A program made the position numbers and the translations under genes. A stretch of 64,000 nt of DNA from Echinococcus granulosus. Its lineage: Eukaryota > Platyhelminthes > Cestoda > Cyclophyllidea > Taeniidae. Positions 25,659-37,135 of this stretch are shown piece by piece. The notes below the pieces were generated by a model that was not told the origin of the DNA, did not search any database, and saw only the letters and a program-made list of their open reading frames with translations. The stretch lies in assembly GCF_000524195.1 (NCBI RefSeq), contig NW_020170392.1:1320152-1384151 (forward strand), written 5' to 3'. Numbering within the stretch: position 1 is the stretch's first letter; every line of letters begins with the position of its first letter.

Positions 25659-28600
25659 ATGCTGATTTTGTTTATCTGTTGCTCATGGGTCACAGTTTCC
25701 TTATGTGACGCGGAAATATTCTACTCAGAGGGTCACATTTGCCGAAATAACACGGCCTGTAAGCGTAACCTCCCCTGTCAACTTTTCGACAATGTAACCT
25801 GCATCCTGGATCCTCGTGAAGACTGTCGACCCCGATTTATTTCTGCTATTGATGACTCCGAAGTCACTTGCGGTGAAAGTGAGTTTGGTCCTTGTGCTAA
25901 ATGTCTTTGGATTAGTTGGAAAAAACCAAGAACTACCTAATGTACTTAATCTCTACCCATCATTTTAGTATAATTAAAGTAAAAAGCAACGGATTTATAC
26001 TAGTCAAAGCCCATTACGTCCAAATTAGACTTGGTGTTATTTCTCATTAAAATAAGGCCTCGTATATTCATACTGTAGAGAATACTTCCTCATAAGAGCT
26101 TAGTGGTAGCCGAGGCAAAGGACCATTAAAGTAGCCATAGAGATGTTAATACTTTATAGCCATTTAACGTGCTATCCACAATTCCTCGTATTCTTTCTGT
26201 GCTGAAGATCACAAACCACCGCTCGACCATTCAACAACCAGCAATTTAATTTGATCCAAGTAACAAACCTACAACTGAATCACCCATTTTGCGATAGCTA
26301 CACCGATAGCTACACTACTTATCAAAACGTTTTACAAGAACCTCATTATTAATGAAACAATGCTCATTTTTAAATAAATACAATTATATGAGGTCTTTCG
26401 CATATGCCTATTGCCCACCACTCAAAGGAAATTTGCATACTGAGAAGGCAAGCACTGACATAATTAATTGGGATATGGTTTAGCAAGTTGGGACTGCACA
26501 ACTCCTTCAACATTTTACAACAAATGGATTTTCTAGATAGTTATATTACATTCCCAAATACATAAAAGTAAAGAAAAATTCTTAAAATACGACAATTTTG
26601 CTTTATGTAAAGGCCTGAGGTAGAGTAATTCACATCATATTAAATTCTGTTGACAATTAGCGCACCACTGAAAGTGGGAAAAAAGTGGAGGCGCGTTTTC
26701 TTACAACCTCAAGCACTTTTATCAAATAGGCAATCCAACGGCCTCGGGTTGTTTTATTTTCATTGAAGAGCACTTATCCACCTCACAAATCAAGTTTCGT
26801 TATTTATTTTATCGGTGTCAATGTAATTTCGTACGATTAAAGTGATTTTTTTTGCTATAGTATTGGAATGTTAAAAGCACCCATTAAAAAAGGATTGGGA
26901 AATGGGTCCCAGCTACAAGTGAATTGGGTGATAATAATTCTTGACCATTCGAGGAGAAAAAGTATATACGAGGTGAGACATGAAGGTAAGGTAAAGTAAA
27001 AAAAGAGCAACTTTCGATTGCGGAAAAGTTCCATTATTCAGTTCAAAATTTGCAAAAAATAATATGCAAGTCTTAAATTCGGGGTATTTTAATTGCGAGA
27101 TGTCTAGGCCACAGGCTGAATAGCGGAGAATTTCTGTTGTTTGCAAAAAATTGTGTTTGATAAGCTTTTCACCCTTTCCGTCATACCTACTTTTTGTCTT
27201 GCGTCCATAAAAGGCCGCAATTACTATTAGATGTTTAAACATTTTTAGTTGCTCATAAAGTGCTATTCATAAACATAATTCTGAAGTCCTTACCTTATAA
27301 TTAAAGCGGAATGTTGTTTTGAATACGCATTTAGAGGAACAAGGACTCATAACATCCTGTCATGCATAAGCGGATTGAGATTGTCATTCTTGCAAAGCAG
27401 CTACACACCCGTCACCCACACCCATTCCTGTCTAGGTAGATGTACAAGTGCTTCGAATGACTTGTTTCGCATTAAAGGGTATAAACAACTTTCCTTTGAA
27501 AAGGAAAGACAGCTGTAATAGGTGTTCCAGACGGCTATTTTCAAAATTAGACACTGTGGTGGGAAGCCGCGTAATGAAGCTCAATGCATAGCCGTGTCAC
27601 TTGCTTGGAAAATAAATGAGCCAAGCAAAATGATTACAACTATAGCATTTTAATTTGCAAAGTTTTGAATACTTAACAAATGGAAATTGTAGCGCTCCGT
27701 GACTTCTCCGAAGACGGAAGAAGACATGATACTAGGGCGGAATATGTATTGCCAACGTACAGAAGGGCTGGAAAATTATTGGCATAGCCTGGAGGCCTTA
27801 CTGTCTAGTAGAACATATTGCGAAGCCTTAGATGCCCGTGGTACCAAAAAGTGAAATTAAACAAACCATCGCGGCATTATAAAACCACCAATTTCAAGAA
27901 CAAGATTTTTAAGTGCTAGGTATCGTAACGTGGATTGCATTCCAGTTTGCCAACTTTATGATGCACTTTTCCATCCTGTAAAAAATTAGATTTTAAGTTT
28001 CTGTCTAATCTGTCTTAGAGATAAATGGGTTTGGCGCAAAGTCACGACAAATTACCAAGACAAGACCAAAATAGGCGCAGACGCTATTAAGAGGTCTGCC
28101 TTGAGAAAAAAAAACCGAAAAAGTGTCGCAGAAATATATGCAGAGACAAGGCTTTTATCACCTATTTGTGAAACCGTGACACCGATAATTTTAAAGCAAA
28201 ATTTTAGTTCGCTGTCAAAAGTTAATCAAGCTGTTTCATTTGACAAAGTATCACTCAAATTAACACATTGATTTCGGCATGTAACGACACCTACTTTAAC
28301 TTTTAGATGACCGCCTCTATTGCACTGACGAGGAGGTTGCTCTCTTCTGTCCAACAAATACTACCTTGAAGGTGTTAACAACATCTTTCGTTGAAATGGA
28401 CTCAAACTTTTGCCTCGCCCAAAATCACAAGTTGAATAGTCGGTCAGTTCTAATTCTCCCAATCCTCATCCCAGTTAGTCGTTCTAAAGCAATTTATAAC
28501 CACACCTGACAAGTTTTTGAGCAAAATTAATGTATTTCGAAGTTTGCTCCGATATGCTACTTATTATCAAATCTAGTTTTACAAGCAGTCGTAAAATTTA

Positions 28601-31600
28601 CTTGGGGTAGGTTCATTTTTCCGCTTAGTTGATATTATACAAGTTCCGGTAAATGCGTGCAACAGCTTTGTCTCCTTTAAGGAGAGTGTAGAAGTAGGCC
28701 TTTGCAAAGGGTTCATTTGCTTAATTCGCCTTTTTCAATTCACAGAAGTTTAAAAACGAGTGCCTTTCTATGTTATCCAGCCTTTTACCAGGAAAATAAG
28801 ATTTGACTCTATTAAGAAGGGAGTGATATGGTCTATGAAAGCAAGTCACCTTAATTAATAACTTATGGCATAAATGCGTGCATATCGTTTGCTTAGACTC
28901 TTTTGAGTTTTCCTTTGAGAATGTCTAAATAAAGAGATGTAAAGGAGTTTTAGTTTTATTTCTCCTGTCATTATAAAGTACAAAGCAGGCTTATTTTCTT
29001 CAGCAGCAATCAGTGGAATAATTAATGGTTAAATTTTTGAAGAATAAAAGCAAAGAATATTTTGTTAATTAGCCTCTTTTTTTAGTTCAAAGTGACATTG
29101 AAGGATGAGAGAAGGCAGACACTTATGCTTTCATTCGACGCAGAACAGATGCATTTCAATTGCATGGATCAATTCTAGTTCCTTATTCTTTAGACAGTCA
29201 AGGTCTCGATTTTTCAGAGCGTGATTTAAAATGCAGGGATGTGGGACTGGTACTGTTGACATGGCGTTAGAAATATCCTACTCACTTACTACTGAAGCTG
29301 GAATCTTAGCACACCAGGATTTCTTTCATAACGCTGAGGGTGCATGAAATTTCCCTTTAGCATAAATATCCATCAAACAGTTTCAGCTTTTTACAATGAA
29401 TTGTCACCTTTAATCAACGCTAAAGCCTTTAACAGCGACAACATTTTTAAAATAAAGGGGAAATGATTGCTGTTTACTCAAATAAAGATCAGTTACTTCA
29501 TCCGGACCTTTTCAATGAAAAGTTGGGATCATGTTTTTATTAAATCCGGTAATAAATCGGTGCAACTCAAACAAGACATTCATCTTCCTCTTCTAAGAAG
29601 GCACTCCGCACAATTAATTCAAACAAATCTTCTTCCAACTTGCATCAAATTAATGGAAATCGTTCTGTTAAAATAGGAGAAAATTGTCCCATCGGAAAAA
29701 TACCGGTTGATTTTTTTGTCAAAGTTGATCAAGATCATTTAATAGTTATAAAAAAAAACCAAGGCCGGTCGTTGTATGATGCCGCCTTTTTCCCCTAGTT
29801 AAACGAAAACATGGGTGCCTCTTTCTTTACAGATAGGTTTTGCAAAATAAACCGTCTCCATTAAAAAGGTATTTATAACACAATTTTGATATCAATGCTT
29901 GGGTTTGTTGAAACCCAGCACCTCTGTTAAAGGCTGCTTTTAGCGTAGCAATGATATATCAAGGAATATTTCCCCTGCTACCTGCTTTCTAATACCTCAG
30001 TCAGTGAAATTCTTTTTCTTTGACCCTCCTTATATTAGCTGATATCAAGCAAGAGGTAGGAGCATTACAGTGTTTTTAGTGGGGAGAGGTCATTATCACT
30101 TGCTGCAGTGCTTAAGACCTCAGCGGCAATAAAATATGCTACTTGATGGAATTTATGGGACTCAAATTCCGCTATTGTCATGCATAGCTGTATAATGGGG
30201 GGTAGGGGTGAATTACATATAACCCCTTTTGATTGAAAAATTGTTATTTTACGACTGTATGTGCTTTATACCTCGTCTTCCTCAAATAAACTACGCGCAC
30301 ATATATCTCACTAAATACCCGTGTTTTGGATGTCACCTAAGTGACATTCAGGAGATATGATCAAAAAGGTAGATTAAAAACTGTCAAAAGTGTCCTCTGG
30401 ACAGAAGATGGTCAAACAGAAAGGCTCTATGTGTTACCTAGCCAAAGAACAGTTTTACTAACGCAGTAGTACCCTTCCCAGTTATTACATTACAATTGTA
30501 ATGTAGAGGTCTATAAAGAAGCAAGAGCATTACTTAGCTTCGAATCTCTGCCTAAAATATCAGTATTTTTGCTTCAACGATTACCTGTGCAACATTTGCA
30601 AACATTCTAATTACTTATTATTTCCAAGTAAATTCAGGCGACAATCATTGCTTGCCTTAATAGCTTTGAGGGTAGACTTCATGTAAATTTTAATTTCATA
30701 AAGTTGGTCCACAAATCATCAAAAATTACTCTACGTGGTGTACAGCAGCCCCCGAGTCGCATTAAAGTCGAGAACTAATAGGAGACACTTCCTTATGAAA
30801 TTCATCAAAGGTTTCCTAAATTTCCTATAATTTCGATAAATTTTATGCTATAAGCATTTGTGGTATTTTGGTGCAGTTGTTCCAAAAATTAGGCACTCCA
30901 ACTGGCTAAATTCCCCCTAACACCCATTACGATACTCTCGCTTCATTCCGTGCAAAAGTTACTTCAGATAAAGGGGAAAATAAACTTTGCCAATTGCTTA
31001 TTAATAGGAGATGTAAAGTTTACTTTTTCCCCAGTTCAACGCAGCCTGCACTTTAAGCGAAATTATTTTCACATTTGAGACGTTTGTGCGTAGCCCAGCC
31101 TTCGTGCCCATCCACTCAATTGCTGCCTTGGGTTAGAGGCTGAATACGTGGTTGGTATGATTTATTCCAAAAATCACCTCATTCATGGTGGCGGAGAGAA
31201 TGGCACTTCTGCAACACTTATTACCTCTGCTCCGACCTGACAGCTGCTGACTACCCGACATACGTAAACATGGCCCCTCTTTCTGCTTGAATGTTTCAAG
31301 TATATAAGCAGCACTATCCCAGGGGTCATTGCATTTGTACCATCGAATTTCAACAAAGTAGACCCTATTTTGATGAATAAATAACGACTTGTTGTAAAAG
31401 CTAAGCTATAAATCGTATGCAGCCTGCTGAGGAGTAAAGTTCCCACTGAAAGTCTTGAACAAAAGTGGAGAACCCGTGGCTATGTTGCAGGAAATGACTA
31501 ACTTTTGTCCAGTTCCGCCCAAAAATTTGTATTTTTCAGGTGGTTGCCTATGCGGCATTCAGAGCGCCCTACTTAAATTCACTTTCTTTTAAAACACAAA

Positions 31601-34600
31601 CCAATATGTGTTCAAGAATGCACTTTTCAATAATTATATGTTCTGAGACTTCTAATTTTAATATTTCGTTTGCCATTTCGAATGTTTATACCAAAATGAA
31701 ATGCTTGGGAGCACATGATTAGTGCAGAGGATTAAATAAAAAAAAAGGTTCACTTATTTAAATTGCCCACTTGAGGCGGCCATGTTGAATCAGTCGGCGG
31801 CTTCCCCGCAATCCTTTTAAAATGATTATTTCAAAGGTCATTTAGCTGACAGAAAATGCTAATTGTTGGATCGCATTTTCAAGGCGTTTGCTTAAATTGT
31901 CATAAACCTATTTGAATGTAGCCTAAGTAACAACACTCGTAATAAGGACATAGTTTAAACCCGAAAAATTGAGCCATTCCCCTGAGCGTAGTGCAAATTT
32001 AACAGCTACACTAGTTGAATGCCATAATTCAAAGTTGTTCCATCTCACTGGGTGTTTCCTCTTGCCGGCGCTGCACCAATAGGAGTCTAGGACGGTGGCC
32101 AGGGGAACAGAGCAAAGAATTGTAACTGAACTTTGGAAACTAGCCAAGTTTGCTTCAAAAGTTATTACAAACAGTCATAAATCTAGCAACCGTAGGAACG
32201 ATTGCATTTATCAAGAGCAATCATGCTTTAGATTCTTATCACCATGACGGTGCCAAAAATTGCTCCCAGTAATGCTGTGGTGGAGTTTAATCACTCGGAC
32301 TGTTTGAATAAATCGTAGTGAGACAGGAGACATGGTCTTAAATTACTGCAAATTCAGTCGTCTGGCCTTCACCTAATTGCAGTCTCTCCTCTCCATTACT
32401 TTGTCAGTTACGCCTTCCAATTGGTTCGTCCGGATGAAGTGGGATTGGCAGCATCAATCAAGCCACTTAAATTCCTTTCAGCGAGCACCTCCACTTCACA
32501 CCCCATTCCATATAAGTTAATTATTGGCTAAGCGACTTAATTCAAAATTTAATGAGATGTTTTGGATTCTGTTCATGGATAACTGCCTTCTAAAAAGAAC
32601 ATCTTTGAAAGGTTTAATTTTTCCAATTATAGCTTTCTGCAGACTTGCAGAAAGCTATAATTGGAAACTGAAATTTAACCTTACCAATTAAGGAAAATAT
32701 AAAACAGAACTTAAAAGTATCCAAAGTCTTCTTTTGCGTTGCTAGAAAAGTCGTTGTTTTGTAGTATTTTTTGACAAAACTGCTTTTTGCACGATTTGTC
32801 GACCAGGCAAAGCAGGCGTGCCATAGTACCAACATTTTTAACTTCAAATGGGGTATGTTGGAGAATTTTGACAATTAATTTTTCACTTCCTAAAAACAAC
32901 CGTGGCTTTTACTCCTCATTGTTTACTATGCCTTCGTAAAATTTAATCGAAATCACTTAATTTCCCTCCTTTAATGGGGTTTGAAACATTTGATACCTGC
33001 TGTTGGAAAGTGACTGTACTTTATATAAAAACTTTCAAATGAATTCCCACGAGGAGTTTTGTGAGACGCAGTAAAATTCACTTTTATCCCTCAAATCACT
33101 GCAAGAGAATAGATTGTTTTTTACATAATGGTTTGAATAGACTTATTCTTGTGAATACCGTGACTTCCCGAGTGATCTTACTCAGTACCAAGGACATTTT
33201 TGTACCAACCAGGGTGAACACTTATAAACCACATGTTTCGCACCGTCGGCCATCAAAGTGGTGCTAGAAGCCAGCGGAGAAATCAGAAGTTGGTTTTTCT
33301 AGGTAAAATAAATCTATTTTTTTACCAAATGAGCTCTAATAAGGTCGTGAGAGAAAATTTAATCTGGTCATTAAAAACAAAGGATCAAATTCTCAATCCA
33401 AAAATCAACGTACCCTCACCAAACTGGCACAGTTAATATGCGCTAGGTTACCGAATTAAAATTCTGGAGACTGGGTGAATCGGGTTTCAGACTAGAAAGA
33501 CATTATGATACGACTACAGGAGTAAATAAATCTTTCCCATCACTTTGCGCTGTAATATTTGACCTCACATTCCAACTTGGTAACTGCTTCACCGTTGCCT
33601 TTTCCATGACCTCATGCTAAATTTAACTTTGACCTTGTCTCAACATTGCAAGTCTTAGCCAAAGCAGCATCTACCCTAAGTTGTGGATGAATGAAGAAGC
33701 AGTATGAGTTTTGCGAAATCGAAACGGAACATTTCAGTGCCCCTGTGCAGTTGAATCTACGACAGAAGAAAGAAATTCCGTTCAAGTTTAAGCACTCTTA
33801 TTGCTTGCAGCTTACCCTTTAGACATTTATTTTTCGAGAAAAGATAGTATCAACAGTAACAAAAAATTGCTAATTCTTCTTGACAGGGGTGGTGTCATGT
33901 TTTTACCACTCTAGAAAACGTACTTTTCGCTTGGGCAAAGCTTAACACAAGCACTCTAGTGCCTTCCTCCTAATTAATCACTTCCAAGAGCAGCAGCAGC
34001 AGCAGTAATGATGACCGATGCCACTCCAAAACAATCATTGCCATTCTTGCAAAAAGTTATTTGCATCACCGTTGTTATGCCAGTAGGCAATAAAATACTT
34101 AAGCGATTAACCGTCTCTACTCATATTCCTTATGACTAATTTGGCTTAAATAATTATGTTTGCTGCAACTTCCAAATTTTGACAACACCATTTCTCTCAA
34201 ATACCTTTGCAACTGCCTACTTAATTTAACCGAATTTTTACAATTCGGTTTTTTAGCGCAACCAAGGAGGTTTTAAGAAGGTGGGATGGCCCTTCAAAAA
34301 TCATAAATTACATCAGAAGAGCCGCGTTCTGATGTCTAAAATTACTGAAAAGATTTAAAAGGACCGTAGTATCTTGACTCTTTTGGCATTCCCCTAAGTC
34401 ATGATGAGGTTTTCCAGGTAGAATCACAACCTATGAAGACTGGAGAGCTCATACGGGTTGATATAATTTTGAGCAAATACTAGTTTACTACTTTGCCGTC
34501 TTCTACTTCAAAACGTTGTAGTAGACCCTTTCAGGAGTCCTTCTTTACCTGTCACCCCCATCACCCATAGAGATAGGATAAAAATTAATGCTGTAAATTC

Positions 34601-36922
34601 GCATCATAGGCGGGATGATGTGTATCCAGACTTTTTGAGCCTCAATTCCACCCTAAGCTAAGATTCACCTACAAGGAGTTGGTTGGAGATATTGCGTTAA
34701 TACTGGACTATGTTCCTGAACGAACATATCCTGCACTTTAACTGCTTTTCTTAGTAACATTTCCTTAGAAGCAAAATGGGAAAAGAGACATCTTGTTCTC
34801 TAATTCTCTGGTGGTCTATTTCATTAAGGGTTGTATCGTAGGTCCACCTTTCAGGTTGGTTTCGATTCACTAAGACTTACACTTTCTGTTTGTGGCTATT
34901 ATGGAGATTTATCTGCTTTTGGCACAAGGAGATTCAGCAAGTAGCATCAGATTTAGTCCTTTTGTGAGGCTGAGATTTTGTAACCAACAAACAAAACCAA
35001 GACTGATCTTGGATTAAACTGGTTTGCTGCTGCTGCCAGTGTAGCACTCGGCATCCTCTCTGAGGTTGTCGAAGGCACATCAATGAGGAAACCGTGTCAT
35101 TAACGAATAGAAGGGCTGGGAGGTCACGGATCCGTGCAGTGAACTGCGCCACTGCAGTGGAAGTAAAACTTGCATAAACTGAAGCGTGTGTTTTTCGGAT
35201 TTTTTTTCATGTTCTCTTCCTCAAAAATTGTAGGCAGCACTGTGGAAAACCATCTCATTGTATAATGATCCTTTTTTATTTTTTATTATGCCATTGTATC
35301 ATGATGTCCAGCGGTTGTGCTCAAATGCTAACGAGATTTGGACTGTTTAATAACATATTACTTAGCAGTTTACCTATATAGAAATGTCTCCTTGAGTAGC
35401 TATTAGCAAATTTTGAAACCAATGACCTAAAACACCATTTTTCTACATGCGGCTTGTACTTTTTTTGGACTTATCAAATAAGATCCATACTAGCATTCGG
35501 ATAGTTCTTATTTCATTTTCCCGCTAAAGAAACCTGCATTTTTAAAGCAAAATTTTGGCGTTTTTTGAAAAAGATGGATTTTTGTAAAGTTGCAACGTTC
35601 TTTAAGCATTTTTAAAGCAGTTTCTCTACCACTTGGAACTTTGCAGGCTTCGCCGACACTGCACCTACACTACAATCTCGGATGACATTCTTCTTCGGAT
35701 CTATGAGACCTGCGAGGGTCAGCAGAACTGCTCCTTCCAATTTCAGAGTCTCCTAGATCCTGTGTGCGATGGGCAGGCCTTCTGGATTAGCGGAAAGGCC
35801 CTCGTGTTGAGAATGGAACATCAATGCATTGAAAGTGGGTCTAAAATTGCCACAGAAATGCTTTTTAAGTGAATGATTCCTTAGCTAAAAATATGGATTT
35901 TAAGTCGAATAATTAAAGTAAAATTCCAGTCTTCTGTGTAGAGCTAGAAATGACTTTGCTTGATTTCTTCCGGCCAAAAGGGGAAATTTCGGGTGCAGAG
36001 TTATATGATTACCCAAAAATTTTTCGGTTTAATAGACGGCAGCTGTAATCTCCAAACGTAGCGATTGCCGTTTCCGCATGGTAAGCGGATGGTTAACCGA
36101 AATTAAAATGAGGCATCTTTTAACAACCACAATCTATATTTCCAAATTGCTTAACTGAAAAGCGGTTTAAACCAGAATTTTCCACTTAATTTGTAGCGCT
36201 TTTCTAAATAACTTCTGAAAGTACGCCGTTTTGTGTTTGCATTTTAGCGCACAAGCTCAGTTGGAATAATTGGTGTATATCAGCATCAGTGCCGTTCGCA
36301 CTTCCTCATTGCACATGATTAACCTTTGACCTTTAAGTACCCTAGCGTCACATCACCTTTACTTGCCCAACCACCTGTCTTAGTAGTAATCATAATTCAC
36401 CTTCGCTATGCCGACTTTTCCATAAAGTTCACCCACTTGCCTGTTTTTAAAGAAATTAACTACTTTTGCTTCAATGAATTGGCATAAAATAATCCACACT
36501 TTGTCAAAGAAAGTTCTTCACTTTTTGTAGATGAGAGAGTCCCTTAAGTATATAGTCCAACCATTTTTGTGTTTTGCATCCCAATCAACTGTTGGCAGTC
36601 ATAAGAGTGTACATGGTTTATGACTCAAAAATCCAAGCAGTTCCAATGAGGTACCTTTTTTGAAATAACTTAAGCAGCCAAATACTGGATGCCTCTTCTG
36701 TATTTAATCCTTTAACCAGTGTTTGCAAGACCTACCCCGTCATCACTATGGATGCCCCTCCTGTGGATAATCCTCTCAATAGTCTTTGCAGTGGCAACTT
36801 TCAGCGCCATCGTCTGTTTTGACTGGGGCTCCTGGTGTCGACACACCCGACGGCACCTGAGTCGCACCCATTGGCATGTCTCCGTTCCCCTTCTGCTCTC
36901 CTCCGATGCCGACTTCGTTTAA
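25659..36922 (+). CDS. SUEL-type lectin-domain single-pass membrane protein (EVA-1-like), 4 exons
   Basis: Exons are 25659-25878, 28307-28442, 35647-35834 and 36720-36922. Phases run 1, 2, 1 and the total is 747 nt, giving 248 aa. All introns are GT-AG. Residues 1-16 form a signal peptide (MLILFICCSWVTVSLC), followed by a cysteine-rich stretch to about residue 68. Residues 70-180 match the SUEL lectin pattern: a CGE start, CEGQQNC in place of C.G...C, DPVCDG, and ALVLRMEHQC at the end. Residues 192-214 are a membrane helix, and a 34-residue basic tail ends at TAA. SUEL domains bind galactose or rhamnose; EVA-1 is a transmembrane SUEL receptor for guidance ligands but normally has two SUEL copies. 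Here only one is clear, so the EVA-1 link is an inference. The introns are 2.4, 7.2 and 0.9 kb. Confidence 0.8.
27690..27890 (-). repeat. Dispersed ~190-bp repeat, copy 8 (reverse), inside intron 1 of the SUEL-lectin gene
   Basis: Reads GCGCTCCGTGACTTCTCCG, AAGACGGAAGAAGACATGAT, GGCGGAATATGTATTGCCAA, CGTACAGAAGGGCTGG, TATTGGCATAGCCTGGAGGC, GATGCCCGTGGTACC and ATTAAACAAACCATCGCGGC. This is a good reverse copy close to full length. Confidence 0.7.
30486..30505. repeat. 20-bp perfect palindrome
   Basis: TACATTACAATTGTAATGTA is its own reverse complement. It lies in intron 2 of the SUEL-lectin gene. It could be a dimeric factor site or chance; no second copy was seen. Confidence 0.7.
32620..32667. 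repeat. Perfect 22-bp stem with 4-nt loop (intronic hairpin)
   Basis: The arm at 32620-32641 (starting TTTCCAATTATAGC) is exactly complementary to 32646-32667, with loop GACT. Beyond it the pairing continues imperfectly (AGGTTTAATTT against AAATTTAACCTT) to about 32605-32685. The hairpin lies in intron 2 of the SUEL-lectin gene. The long perfect stem with a tetraloop is unlike a typical animal pre-miRNA, so I call it only a fold-back. Confidence 0.75.
33989..34005 (+). repeat. Short (AGC)n trinucleotide repeat
   Basis: Five to six AGC units inside the large intron of the SUEL-lectin gene. Confidence 0.8.
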
Positions 36923-37129
36923 CTCACCTCTCTCCATCCCCTACCAACTACTAAGCCGAGACCGCTTTTTTATTTGGACCCTGAATAAGATCCTGGTACT
37001 TTTTTATGATATATCTGGTTCAGAGAAGGATCGCCGTCACATATTTCATATGTTAGATGGATACTCATTTGATTGTTCGATTTTAATTTGTGCTTATTTA
37101 GTCTAGAAGTTAATAACCTGTAATTATTG

Positions 37130-37135
37130 AATAAA
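37130..37135 (+). terminator. Candidate polyadenylation signal of the SUEL-lectin gene
   Basis: Canonical AATAAA about 210 bp after the stop codon at 36922, in a T-rich context. Confidence 0.5.

Noticed and set aside
26613..26630. TGAGGTAGAGTAATTC resembling let-7
   Set aside because: Only the first eight bases agree with let-7 and no hairpin partner is present.
34934..35152. Minus-strand exon candidate after CTTCCACTGCAG inside the SUEL-lectin intron
   Set aside because: The acceptor is good, but the reading (ARIRDLPALLFVNDTVSSLM onwards) has no partner exon or family; left uncalled.
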